Positions 43,270-55,335 of a stretch of DNA of 64,000 nucleotides are shown in pieces. Where the stretch lies: NCBI GenBank assembly GCA_951640165.1, contig OX621254.1:23968001-24032000 (forward strand). The letters run 5' to 3'. Under the pieces are notes generated by a model, which was not told the DNA's origin, searched no databases, and saw only the letters and a program-made list of their open reading frames with translations. This DNA comes from Pseudoips prasinana. Taxonomy: Eukaryota; Arthropoda; Insecta; Lepidoptera; Nolidae. A program made the position numbers and the translations under genes. Each line of letters opens with the position of its first letter. Within the stretch, counting starts at the first letter, position 1.

Positions 43270-46120
43270 TTACAGAATGGTATCATAAAAATCTTTATAA
43301 AAATTGGGTATCAAATTTTTATCAAATAACTCTTTTAAGTCCTTCTTTTTATTTTCACTGAGCTTTTGCTTGCCCGTGTATGCTTTTACTGTTGTAAGCT
43401 CTGATAGGGGATTCATTTTTTTTCTCTTGTTTCTTACATTTATCTTTGCAAATTCTGCATCTTGGTTGTATGATGTTTTCACAAAGAATGAAAAAGGTTC
43501 ACTTTTTATTACTTTTATAACTTTGATATCATTCCATGATAAAACATTTTTATCTTCAGTTTCATTAAAATTTTATCCCAAATCTTCCTGCAGTTTTTTT
43601 AGGTCTAAAAATGAGCCGTATGTAAGTTCGTGTACGCGGAACTTTTGACCAGTCTTTTTGGCATTTTTGATAATGGCTACATATTGGTGGGGGCAATAAA
43701 TTGGTCCTGATTTTAAGTTCTTTTTAATTTCTTTTTCAATCAGGCTATGAATGTTGTCACCCTCATTTTGAGTGTGACCTTTAATCAAAAATTTGTGTGT
43801 GATTGATTCTATATTCAGGTGGGTTACAGCATAGAGATAAAGCGCTACTATGTTTTTATTCTTATTTTGACCGCAGCAGTTGTCTGAATACAGAATCAAG
43901 TTCAGGCCATCACTATTACTAGCACTTAACTCTGCTTCACAACATAGTCTCTCGAAGCAATCCAATAAACATGAGCCTATCTCATTAGCACCGCGTTTGG
44001 CATCAGTTTCATTCCAGAAATAGCAGTTTACATCAGTATAGGAATCTTTCATCTGGGCTTCAACTTTTTTGTTTAAGAGTGTGATGGTAAAATTATAACT
44101 ATTTAATTTAGACTTATAGTAAAATGCTGACGTATCACCTCGTGGCGATTGTAACACTGCCTGCAAGTCGAACACTAAGACTTTATTTTTGTCGTCTATT
44201 TTGCGACGATCCTCATGTTTTTCATCACGACTTAGCTTTTTTTCTTTTATATGAGCTATATATTTATCATGAATCATACGTTTTTGCTCTGTGTTTGAAT
44301 TCGTGTACTGTAGACAAAGATCGCATTGGTCTTTTCGCGGACAAAAAAATGAAATATTATATTCCTTAGTAAATGTACGGTAAAACATGCAATACTTACC
44401 ATAGGGCTTACTGTTCTTCTCTTGCACGACTTTGAAGTCATTGAAGAGATCTGTAATAGTTTTGCCCCCGTCTATGTATTCGCGAGTAGATGTTTGCCTT
44501 GTGTAATGTGACGGAAGCCTTGGTATTGAGTCTATAAAAGTTTTAATGTCTAAAATAAGAGTTGCCTCAGTAGTTGTGTGGTTGTCGTGTTTGCCCCTTC
44601 GATCATTTTCCAAAACTACATGGTTTTGACACTTTTGGATTACTGTACGAATAACACGATCGGATATATTCAGCGTACCAACAAAAAATGGTTTACAAAC
44701 CCGGATTGGTCTACCATTTACTATAAAATGAAAAGCTTTATTAGCTTGCCTCGGGCGCATGGCGTTTGTATATTTATACCTAGGAGTGACATCGGACATA
44801 CAAGACTGAATAAACGATCGCTGCTGATTGAGTTCACCAATATTCCAATAAGCATCAAAAATGGCCTGTCTTTGAAGAGATGTAAACTTTTCATAACATT
44901 TAAGCCTGCACTTGTCTGTACAAGGTGGTTTCACTTCACGAGCTGCAACAGTTTTCTTTTTCGTAGTCTCATAAGATCGTCCGGAATTTCTTAGAATTTT
45001 ATTTAAGTTTTGTTTCCATTTTTGAGGATTACTTGTGCGCTTTCTACCTTTCTTCTTAATAATCTCTATTTCTTCTTCTATGTTCAGTTCGTTCATTTCA
45101 AAGTTTTCAATTTCACTTGTTTCTTGTCCGTTTGTTGCCTGTCCATTAGCTGTAGTATCTGTATTATTGATAGTATTATCATACACGTGATCGGAAATAG
45201 AAGGTTGTACCACTGTATCGTCATCAGAAGATGAAGATGAGGAACTGCTGGAACTGATGGAACTGCCGGAGCTGCTTGAACTGGAGGATGAGTTGCTGGA
45301 GCTGGATGATGATCGACGTGATGAAGGATATACTGGTTCTATTTTCTTTCTTTTTATTTGACTATCATAGGTTGGATCGTCATTGTCGCTGATATCTGCA
45401 CTGATTTCACCAGAATGTACGGGTGAAACATTGTAGTCAACTTGGTGTCTTTTGCGGCTTGAATATTTATGACGATAAGTGAGCTCGCTTTCAAAAAAGT
45501 CCGTAGCATTGCAATAACGTTTGTTTTCAGGTTTATTAGTAATATCACATAACATCTGTAGTGCTGGATTCACGCAATTCCGGCCAATCGTCATTGACAA
45601 TTTATTGTTTTTTCTTCTTAATCATGCAGGTATGTATGTAGATAGATAGCTAGACAAACAGTACAGTACATGGATAGTTATCTAGTCAACATCAAAAGTA
45701 GATAACGAAATACAAGGTTTGAAAACGTGTCAAATTCGTGATTCAGCTACTATTCACAATTACAACCTTTAAGGGGTACGTAAAATAGAGGATGACATTA
45801 ATACTTAATGACGCGACAAAGACGCGTGGGGAAATCTAGTTAAAAAAAAAAAAACCATAATAAAGAGGGATAAACCAGTCGAAAGAATAAAATAATAATT
45901 ACGATTACTGACCTGGACATCAACTGCAACATTCTGAACTGAACTATCTTTATCTATGTCAAACGCCATTTTGTTGTTATCACACGTATTATTTTGAATC
46001 GGAGATTGACTAGGGTCTGGGGTCGGAATGGGATCTTGAATTTGAGCTTCTGTATCATCACAAGAAGGGTCAGTTGTAGAATTAATCAATTCCATTATCT
46101 TTTTCGACCTTGAAGACATT
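43270..46120 (-). pseudogene. spliced transposase-like gene (DUF7869 type) with one premature stop
   Basis: Predicted exons (minus): a non-coding exon ending at 46,513 (CAAAG before GTAAGT); exon 2, 46,120-45,913, with ATG at 46,119, after acceptor TTTCAG and before donor GTCAGT; exon 3 from 45,555, after CTACAG. Phases agree (69 whole codons in exon 2). The protein has an acidic N-terminus, a long serine tract (about 45,215-45,320), a lysine/arginine-rich stretch, a Cys cluster (CPRKDQCDLC) and an RNase H-like region with candidate acidic residues at 44,167-44,169 (VFDLQ), 43,882-43,884 (YSDNCCGQN) and 43,755-43,775 (HTQNEGD). TAA at 43,573-43,575 interrupts the frame, which then stays open to 43,270. 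Function by family likeness only: catalysis of the element's transposition. Confidence 0.65.
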
Positions 46121-46810
46121 CTGAAAAAAAGTTAAGTTACTTTCTTATTTCTTTTAAACAAATTATTTTAATATATAAGTGACACAATATCTAATATGCA
46201 TTCAACAATTTTATACAAGACTATTGTGTTTTATATAATAAAGAATCATAACAAAGTACGACTTCAAATTTGAACAACACTTTTCTAAAAAACTGACCTA
46301 ACTTCTAAAGCCGACAACATTAACGGCAAAACGGAACAGTTTTTTTATAAAATATAGGCTTAATACACAATCAGTCAAAGAATTGTTAACATGTTTTTGT
46401 ATAAAACAGAACTAACACTAAATAATTTATAAATAGTGCAATCATATTTTGTACTATATAGACATATTTAACAATTGGTCACATTTATACAAATAATTTC
46501 ATTAAAACTTACCTTTGATTTTTACAGTAAAGCGACTTAATTACTAATACGACACTTTTAAATAAAAACACGCGATGATCACGATCTTAGTGCTTGACGC
46601 ATACTGATATCTGTCTCTGTCTCATAAAAACGTTTACCGAAATGTTAGCGTGTAAAAGAGACAGATATAGGTCTAACTCCGCCTAGGAACAAGATATCAA
46701 AAAAATTCCGAGACCAGCCGAAAGAGGGCGTTAAAATACACTATTTGGTATACTTAATTACATTTTGACCGAAACACTAATCGGTCAGTATATGATTAAG
46801 CGCGCGATAT

Positions 46811-47340
46811 AGTGACTTAAATTTTAGATGTATTTAGTAAATAAAATAACAAGATAAAATTTGAAGTACATAATAAGGATTCTTTTAATAAATCATGCAA
46901 AAAATGTGCATATTAATTTAGATTTCAGATTGAACAAGTAACATGTACATGTTAATAGTCAATCTGCCACATAAATATTTTAGGTACATAAGAACCTAAA
47001 ACACATATGTTTATAATATATTTGCTCAAAATAGATCAGGTATGTTAAAAACATTTAAATATTTTAATACTTATGGAAACAAACAACACGGTATCAAAGT
47101 GCTCAAGGCTTGTATGTATTTCAAACCACTGAAACCACATCCTCTTCCTAAGAATGGATTTATATGTCATCATAAAACGTGAAAGTAAGTAAATAATCAT
47201 TTGTGTTCATTGTACAGAATTTACTTGCACGCAACTGTGACGTAATGCAAATCTAATGCATTGTGAACGTTACACTCATTTATTTGACTATCAAACATAA
47301 TTGCATACATATTTTCCAGTAATAAATGAATTCTACTCAC
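46811..47340. other. no gene seen
   Basis: AT-rich sequence between the right end of the large transposon and a possible minus-strand splice donor (CTAATTTTAT/GTGAGT in minus reading, 47,340). It may be intron. No repeat recognised. Confidence 0.4.
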
Positions 47341-47600
47341 CTAATTTTATTATTATTGTGAATTCGTACACACGATCTCCTGGAAGAAACTTTATACTTT
47401 GGCACAACTAAACAGGAACCACACAACACACGCACTCCGAACAATAGTAAATGGCAGAAATTTACACAGTATGAAGAAAACTGAAGAAATTCATATATGA
47501 ATTATCACAAAATCAACAAGATTCACTCAACAATAAAGAGTCGCAATCGTTCCTTTTGACATTTACACTTTATAAATGTTACCAGATTACATTAATCAGT
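47341..47600 (-). other. possible non-coding first exon of a minus-strand host gene
   Basis: The minus strand ends this segment with a strong donor, AAATTAG then GTGAGTAG. The segment is less AT-rich than its surroundings and lies opposite the start of the plus-strand gene at 48,058. No start codon with a long frame is present. Downstream exons would lie to the left, beyond the transposons; a link to 16,330-16,546 cannot be shown. Confidence 0.25.
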
Positions 47601-47808
47601 AATCTATTAAAATTTCTATGACCGGAAATAATAATATAATTACGGAATTTCTCTGTGTACTAGTTATTTTTCTTTATCATTCTTTATCATGATTATAAAT
47701 GTTAAAAGTAATTCTCCAAATATCGACCATGACAAAAGTATAGGATTTTAGTTATGGCAGCCATAATAAAATAGGAACAACAGATAAAACAAATTTAGTG
47801 CTATGGTC

Positions 47809-47816
47809 TATCGATA
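47809..47816. promoter_or_regulatory. DRE-like core promoter motif TATCGATA
   Basis: A perfect palindromic TATCGATA, the DNA-replication-related element known from insect housekeeping promoters. It lies about 240 bases upstream of the ATG at 48,058 and about 200 bases from the possible divergent exon. The assignment is by motif and position only. Confidence 0.4.
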
Positions 47817-48057
47817 GTGCTTAGAACCGAAATAACCGGTATACGTTCAAATAAATAAATTGATTTGATTTGATATTTGTAAATAAACGTAATTGAAAAT
47901 AATATACCTTGCAAATTATATGACTCAATAACTAGCTATCATAAATGTAGGATGTTATCTTAAGTATCCTTCTAATCTGCGATGTTTGGCGGTTCGCAGT
48001 GGCAACATTTTATTGATTTTCCTCAGTTACTAAACAATCTGACATATTCTATTAAAA

Positions 48058-48922
48058 ATGCTTAAAATACAAGTTTTGTTAGGATATATTGCTTTAGGTA
48101 TTTATGGAGTTTACAGAAGTTCTGCTAACCATACTCCAGTGACGTTCACGTTTAAGGAATATCAATACAAAGATTCGCCCAAGAACGTAGGTAACAAACG
48201 TTATGCTACGAGTGAATATAGCAAAAATTTCGAATTATTCACGAATTGCATATGTGAACAAAATGACATAATAATATATTTATTATTTGCTTGATTATTT
48301 CTATGTGAACAAGACAAAATCGCCTTGTGATGATAAATTTGAATATCACAGACAAATGAAGTGAGAAGTATCGATCGATATTATTTATTTTAGATATTTG
48401 GTCATCGTGTGCCTAAGGCACAATATGTAAATTACACACACAACAAGCATAATATGTAATGTAATAATGTCAAAATATTTTTTAGGAAATGACTTTCAGG
48501 GAATTTGAAACGGCATGTGAACAAAGTGGCGCTTGCAATCATATATCAGGCTTGGTTAAAACTCGCTGCGTCCGGGAATGTGTTTCACCATCATGCTATC
48601 GGGAACTATATCAATCTGATCCGGTAAATACAAGCACTTGTTTAACGTATAAAATACTAGGCCAGATTAATCTACCTACAAAAAATGATATCATCAAATA
48701 AATTCAAAGATTTATGATGAATATAAAATTAAATCATAATGATATAAAATTAAATATGTATCTATCTTTATTTTACAGAATATATTACCAAGTGGACCGT
48801 TATTTCGAAACACTGTAATATAATTATTCTCTTCTTTGTAGCTAGAGGAAGGAGAAATTGACGTTCGTCTGAATTCATTCAAGGGATGTTTTATACAAAG
48901 AAGTGGTCGAACGAGAAACTGA
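48058..48922 (+). CDS. three-exon host gene for a small cysteine-rich, probably secreted protein
   Basis: Exons 48,058-48,186, 48,486-48,623 and 48,842-48,922 give 115 residues; every junction is phase 0. Junctions: AAGAAC/GTAGGT, TTTTTTAG/GAAATG, GATCCG/GTAAAT, TTCTTTGTAG/CTAGAGG. Introns are 299 and 218 bp. The first 24 or so residues are hydrophobic, like a signal peptide or anchor (MLKIQVLLGYIALGIYG). Exon 2 carries five Cys (ACEQSGAC, RCVRECVSPSCYRELY) and exon 3 reads DP-LEEGEIDVRLNSFKGC. I recall small plant and animal proteins with this CVSPSCY...DPLEEGE pattern but no name or function. It is the clearest host gene here. AATAAA signals follow at 49,051 and 49,154. Confidence 0.75.
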
Positions 48923-49782
48923 TTTCGTCCAAGTATGGCATCGTCATTGGTACTTTGTGCGAACAAAATCAACAAGATCCGACGAAAAGTGCGCTTCATG
49001 CTACAAGTAAGCTAGGCGTTTGAAGCATTAAGTTCTGTGTCCTCAATCCGATACAATAAATGTATTGACGTAATTTTCTATTTTTCAGTTATTGAAGAGT
49101 ACAGCCCATGATAAAGCCTCTTTTGTAAACAGCGTTGCCATAAAAGTGTTTTAAATAAATATTAACATTCAGTGTGTCATACATAATAGTTAATGTGAAA
49201 TAGTTAAGTTGTTTTTAATTTATTATATTCCACAGATATAATTATATATATGTACATACATGCAATGAAACAATTTTTAATATAGTGTGTATCAATTAAA
49301 ATTGGATTTTAATTCCCCTTTCCATTTTAAAAGCAATTTAATATCTCTATCATTATTAATAAGTTCACTGTATAATTATATATTCTATCATCATAGAATT
49401 TTGGCCACGACTGTCAGTCGCAACTTGGCAAGACTAGCCATCTACGCCTCTGCGCCATATTAGTGCACAAGTGTGTGCGCAAACCGCAAACACTGGAATT
49501 TTATATTCCACTAGCTGACCCGACAGACCTTGTCCTGTCTTAACGATGACTATTAACGCACTCTATCTGTCAATTGTTATCAATTAGTACTCAATAGCCG
49601 CGCAACGGTTATGACGTAGCTGCTATGTTATAATACTATGATTATTTATTTGATTAGTGATTATCATTTTATTAATTACTATAATAGTTCTATAATAATT
49701 TTACATCTTAAAACTATTAATAATCGATATTATACTTTCAAATGGTTGTCACTGATAAAAGTATAAATAGGGTAGGAGAATT
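48923..49782. other. 3' flank of the host gene with a SINE fragment
   Basis: 49,395-49,505 is a piece of the S3 SINE (GTGCACAAGTGTGTGCGCAA). 49,513 onward carries the minus-strand CTAG end of a repeat related to 7,774-8,028. No gene seen. Confidence 0.45.
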
Positions 49783-50560
49783 ATTAAGGGGGCGAAAGAG
49801 TCTCGTTTTGACAGTCGACGCGCACGGACACGTTCGTGCGCTCCTGGCTTTACCCGACTATTTCCGACTATAACGTGCTCGTGTACGTTTGTCAGTCGAA
49901 ATAAATCGATCGTTAGATTGGTTGAATCTCGGCAAACCTTCACACTATTAATTGGTGTAGTGGCGTCTTTTTCAAGACAGCGCTACCCCAATATAGTGTG
50001 TGTTTCTTTGTACTTTCGTGCCCCTTCAGGGAAAATCCACTTTTCTAGTGGTACTTGGTGGAAACGTAACCGTGCCAACTAAGCCAAGTTAGTGTAGACC
50101 CAAGCACTAGGCCTTGCTCCTTCAGAGCAACGCCAGTTAATTGGAAGCGGTTTGGAATCATTGGCCTTGGGGGCTACCCTAGTCAACTCCAAATCGGAAT
50201 CCCACCTCCTTACCCTACCTTCCCATTCTCTCTTGTTGTTTGGGTGCTGACGGCTTCGGCCCATATCGCCCTCTGCATTAGAGCTGCTAGGAACCCTTTC
50301 GCACAATAAGACTGGCGAGAGGGATACAAGCTTAGGGCTCACCATAGGTACACATACCTCCTCGTCTAACCCGGCGAGGAGGGTGATACACACACCAACA
50401 CACCCTCGGGCCCGTCCAACCCGAGGTGATAGTTGTTAGGGACATTCAACTGTTAGAGCGACTGCCGAGAAGTTTCTTGTTAGTTCTTCTTCTCGGAACG
50501 CTCCGGGAGCGAACTAACGTAATTATTCGGTAGCTGTTAGGCATTTAAAACCATCACAAG

Positions 50561-52491
50561 ATGGCCGCCCCAATACCCGCCTCCATGGTAGACATTACCA
50601 AGGATCCCCGCTTCGTTGAGGCGCTCTTCAAGCTCCTCAAGTCCGACCCAGTTGGCTGGGCAAACTTGATGGAGACCGTCAAGACAAGGATCATGTTAGA
50701 TGACCCCTCTTGCTCCGGCGCAACAGCGCAGGAGAACCTAAGTCTCTCCGTCCCCTCCTCTTCTGCCCCGTTCACCCAGACGGACAGACAGTCACCACTC
50801 CCCCGTAACCGTACCCCCTCTCCATCTCAGCCTCTAGCCACAGAGGAAGAGATGGACGTCGTACAATTAGACAGCGATGACGATGCCCACAACGAACTGT
50901 CAGGCGCGGGAAAGCTGATAAGCGGACCCGCGGCGACAAGTCGTCATCGTCCTCGTCTGGCAGTTCTTCGGGCTCCGATTCTGAGTCTTCAACTCAGGAG
51001 AAGAGCAAGAAGAGCGCCAAGACAAAGAAGTTGCGCACGGAGAGACCCTCCGCCACCAACTCTGTCCCCTCTTCCCCCACTACAAGCGCCCCCGCCTCTC
51101 AGGCAAAGGCCAAACCCTCTGGCTTCACGGCCAAGACCACTAAGCCCCCTCCTATCATGCTACTCAGCATCGATAAGTGGGAAGACTTATCTACCGCGCT
51201 AAAATCCAAAGGTGTAGTCGCACTTAGCACTACATACATCCTCAAGGAGCAGATGTACAAAATACAGCTGCAGACCCCCACTGAGTACAGGACAACGACG
51301 GCCCTCTTTGATGCTCGTAAGGTAGACTACTACACTTACGGCACCGCTGAGGACAAAACACTCCGCGTGGTTATCCGCCGAGTCTGCCGTCACCTTCCTA
51401 TCGACTCCATCAAGGAGGACCTAATCACCCAAGGATACCCCGTGAGAGAGGTGCATCGGATGCGCCGATCAAACGTTGGCGAGCCCTTCTATATGGTGCT
51501 GGTCCACCTAGACCACTCGAAGGAAGGACAGAAAATCCTTACTGTCCTAAAAACAGTTTGCGGCGTCGGCGGCATTGTCGTCGAGCCGCCGCGGCGAGGG
51601 ACCGTACAGGGGCAGTGCCACAACTGCCAACTGTACGGGCACTCGTCAAAGAACTGCCACGTCGCCCCGAGGTGTGTCAAATGCCTGACCCCAGGCCACC
51701 ACACCTCCGAATGCCCCAGACCGAAAGACCGTAGCGAATGCTCCGAGCCACCTGGTTGTGTTAACTGCCAGTCCCTGGGACACCCTGCGAACTATCGCGG
51801 CTGTCCCAAGGCACCGGCGAGGAGACCCGCCAGGAGGCCTCGCAGTAAGCGCAACGCTCGTAAGCCTCAGGCGCAGACTAGCTCCGCTAAGCCCCAATCA
51901 AGCCCTCCCCCGCTAATGTCCTTGGATGTCCAACAGACATCCCTGCGACCAGCAAGACCACACTGGCCTCTGCCAGATTACGTCCCCTCGACCGCACCCA
52001 AGGCTGCGGGTGAGGTGGTCGCCCCTAAGGCTGTGCCAGTCCCAGCTAAAGCGGTGTCCCCCAAACCCTCAACCAGCGCGTCCCCTCCCGCCCCAGTCCA
52101 ATCGGGCTGGGCTTACAACCCGCTGACTAAGAAGTCACAGATTCCAAAGGTCCCGGCCAAAGGAGCCCAGACTTCAAAGTCATCGGCCTCAGCGCCCAAA
52201 ACCCGGGCACCCCAAGCGAACAGCAAAGGGCGCGCCTCAGGTTTTGCTGAGCGCATCAAGACTCAAAGTTGCTCGACCAGTTTGAGGACCTCTCCCAGAG
52301 GGCCGAAGCTGATCCGACCAACATCCAACTGGCCATCGACGCGGCTCACGTCTACCGCCGCTTTATCAAATCCCTACAACCGTAATGGCTGTACACCCGC
52401 TAATGACTCCCCAATTCACTTGCAGGCTAAAACCCAGATCTCTAAAGATCGGGTTTTACAATGCAGACGGACTAGCGAGACAACGCGATGA
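50561..52491 (+). pseudogene. Jockey-type ORF1 (gag), one frameshift
   Basis: The ATG frame from 50,561 is good up to about 50,920. Coding then moves one frame and continues to 52,491, consistent with loss of one base in an A run. A serine/lysine-rich linker (50,935-51,020) is followed by a region like the PRE_C2HC domain that precedes zinc knuckles in Jockey gags (about 51,360-51,590). Then come CHNCQLYGHSSKNC, a second CCHC (CVKCLTPGHHTSEC) and a third, irregular one. The C-terminal part is proline-, alanine- and lysine-rich. ORF2 begins 107 bases before its end. It would bind the element RNA. Confidence 0.82.
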
Positions 52492-55335
52492 AGTCGCAGA
52501 ATTCCTCTGCGACCATCAAATTGATCTCTTCCTCGTTCAAGAGACATTCCTCAAACCGAGCAAACGGAGAAGTCCTACAGTTGCCAACTATCGTATAGTT
52601 CGCAACGATAGGACTCACTCCGCCAAAGGGGGCACGCTGATTTACTTTAAGAAATCACTGCATTGCGTACCTTTGGACCCTCCCGTGCTGAAGAACATTG
52701 AGGTCTCTGTCTGTCGAATAGGCATGACAGGCCATCAGCCAATCACGATAGTCTCGGCCTACCTCCCCCCAGACAAGGAGATACTACTTAGTGATCTCCA
52801 AGCACTGTATGACTTAGATGGCTCTGTCATAGTGGCAGGCGATCTAAACTCCAAGCATGAGCAATGGAGCTGCCGTACGAGCAACTCGAACGGCCGCGCA
52901 CTTGCTAATCACTTGGCAATCATACCGTTCGACCCTATAGTCCCTCTCGAACCGACCCACTTCCCCAGAATTGACAGTCACCGACCCGACATACTCCACA
53001 TAGCACTCCTTAAGAATACAAACCTACGTTTGGCTTCTGTAGAAGTGCTACACGAGTAAGACTCCGACCATAGACCGGTCATCCTTAGTCTTGCCTCCCG
53101 CACAAGCCACTCTGGCGCGGATAGCAACCTCCCACCCAGATATGTTACCGACTGGAAGAAACTTGAGGGTAAACTCAAGTCAGCCACGTCGGAGCACTTA
53201 GATTCGATTCCATCCCTCATAGAGACCCCCGAGCAAACGCATGCAGCCATCGGCTCTTTCACGACTCACATCCAAATCCAAATGAACGAATGTTCCCGGG
53301 AGGTCCCAGCGGCTGACGCGTTCAGACGGTGGAAGCTCCCGGAGGATTTGCGTGAGTTAGTGACTGAGAAGAACGCGGCCATCAGAGCCTTCGACTCCTA
53401 TAACACCTTGGAAAACCGCACTCGAATGCGTGAACTACAGCGTACTGTACGTGAACGCATGACCGAGAGGCGTGAATCCGGGTGGGATAGGACGTTAGCC
53501 GAGATTCAACCCTCGCGGAAGGCCTTTTGGAATCTCTGCAAGCGACTCAAGACAGACACCGACTGGACCATCCCCCTGACGCGTCCGAATCAACGCCCCG
53601 CGTTCGATGACGACGAAAAAGCCGAATGCATGGCCGACAATCTAGAGACCCAATGTTCTCCCAGCACCCTACCAGTAGACCCGGAGCACCTCAACGAGGT
53701 CGACTCTGAGGTAGAACGTAGGCTCGCCATACCACTCCCTCCGACCCCAACTGCCCCCTCCCGGGAGGATGCAGACGTCGACGACGACGACGATCCCCTG
53801 AGGCCAGTGACCATCGAAGAGGTTAAAACTCTGATCAGTAACCTCCACCCTCGCAAAGCCCCCGGGTACGACGGAATCACCAATCGCGTTTTCAAGCAAC
53901 TCCCGTTGCTTCTACTCAGCCTGATGGTCGCGATTTTCAACGCGGCCTTTTCCAACAACATCTTTCCACACCAGTGGAAACAGGCAAACGTGATTGGTAT
54001 CCCGAAAACCGGTAAATCCAAATCCGATCCGGCGAATTACCGCCCTATTAGCCTTCTCTGCGCCATGGGGAAACTCTACGAGCGCATCATCCACGCCCGT
54101 TTGTCGTCTTACATCCACGCAAACGATATCCTCCCTGACGAGCAGTTTGGCTTTCGAGCCAGACACTCCAGCGTTCACCAGGTGCATCGCATTGTCGAAC
54201 ACATCCTAGTGAAAGCTGCCCGTCAAAGAGCCCACACAGGAGCACTCTTCTTCGACGTGGCCAAAGCGTTCGATAAGGTCTGGCACAACGGCTTATTATA
54301 TAAGCTGTTCGAACTCAAAGTGCCCGACCGTCTCGTGCACATCTTACGAGACTTCCTTACGGACCGAACGTTTAGCTACCGCGTCGAGGGAAATTACTCC
54401 TCCCTCAGACCGATGCGCGCAGGAGTTCCCCAAGGCTCAGTCCTTGCCCCGCTCCTATTCTCGCTGTACACCAGCGACATCCCCAGACCCAACAAGGCTC
54501 ATCTAGCCCTCTTCGCTGACGACACAGCTCTCTACTACTCCAGTAGGAGCACGTCAGTCATCCACCGAGAACTCCAATCCTCAGCCGACGCCCTCGGCGA
54601 ATGGTTCAGGAAATGGAGGATCGAAGTCAATCCCACCAAGAGCGCAGCCGTGCTCTTCTCTAGGATAGACCCCGCCCCCACCGCCGATCCCGTCCGAATG
54701 TTTGGTGAACCGATCCCCTGGGAGAAGAAAACCAAATATTTGGGAGTGATCCTCGATCGGAAGTTAAACTTCAAGGACCATCTGAGATACGCTCGTAACC
54801 GTGCCTCATTTGCCCTTTATCGATTACACGGCCTCCTGAATGCACGCAGTAAAAGTCCCTTGAAAACAAGGTGAGAATTTACAAGACGTGCATTCGACCC
54901 ATGATGACCTACGCGAGCCCGGTCTTCGCGCACGCTAGGGATCAATTCATCCACCTCCTCCAGGTAGTCCAGAACAAGTTTATGCGACGAGCCGCGGGCG
55001 CACCGTGGTTCGTCCGTAACAAAAGCCTCCATGCCGATCTCCAATTGCCTACCATCAGGCAATGGATGAAGCATGCGTCCAAAAGGTACTTTGACTCTGC
55101 CACTCACCATCCAAGTAAATTGGTGGTACAGGCGGTCAAATACACTCCTTCCCGACTCTCACGTAAACACCGTCGTCCGAAGAACGTCATAGACGAATCG
55201 GACGACGAGATCACCGTATACCTAAACCAAATCAATTCGATTAGAGACTCTCGCAACACTGCACAACCGATATTTCGTACTCGCCGGACGCGAGTACGAC
55301 CGCGAACGCGTCGCGACCACCAGCGTCCTCCATGA
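52385..55335 (+). pseudogene. Jockey-type ORF2 (endonuclease and RT), one stop and one frameshift
   Basis: The endonuclease frame from 52,385 keeps the QETF glutamate and the GDLNSKHEQW Asp/Asn. A TAA at 53,057-53,059 falls three codons before the SDHRP motif, which follows in the same frame. The RT (53,282-54,874) has KAPGYDGI, NYRPISLL, FFDVAKAFD, GVPQGSVLAP and FADD, the Phe form common in Jockey. A one-base deletion near 54,867 shifts the thumb region into the frame that ends at 55,335 (IYKTCIRPMMTYASP). No RNase H, as expected for Jockey. Confidence 0.88.

Larger units (their letters stand above)
37092..46810 (-). mobile_element. TIR-bounded DNA transposon with a DUF7869-type transposase, disrupted by a nested non-LTR element
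   Basis: The interval is bounded by inverted repeats 37,092-37,118 and 46,784-46,810, identical at 26 of 27 positions (outer end ATATCGC, core CGCTTAATCATATACTGAC). Just inside the right one is a small hairpin (GACCGA...TCGGTC, 46,767-46,786). The interval encloses the spliced transposase-like gene (43,270-46,513, minus) and a non-LTR element of about 4.8 kb. Without that insert the element is roughly 4.9 kb. No clear target-site duplication was found, so the exact ends and superfamily are open. Sola is one possibility (inference from the SDNC-GQNKN-like motif only). Confidence 0.7.

Noticed and set aside
45805..45912. Hydrophobic C-terminal tail of the 104-codon frame at 45,805-46,119, resembling a membrane segment
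   Set aside because: It lies after a good splice donor (45,912) and is better explained as intron sequence.
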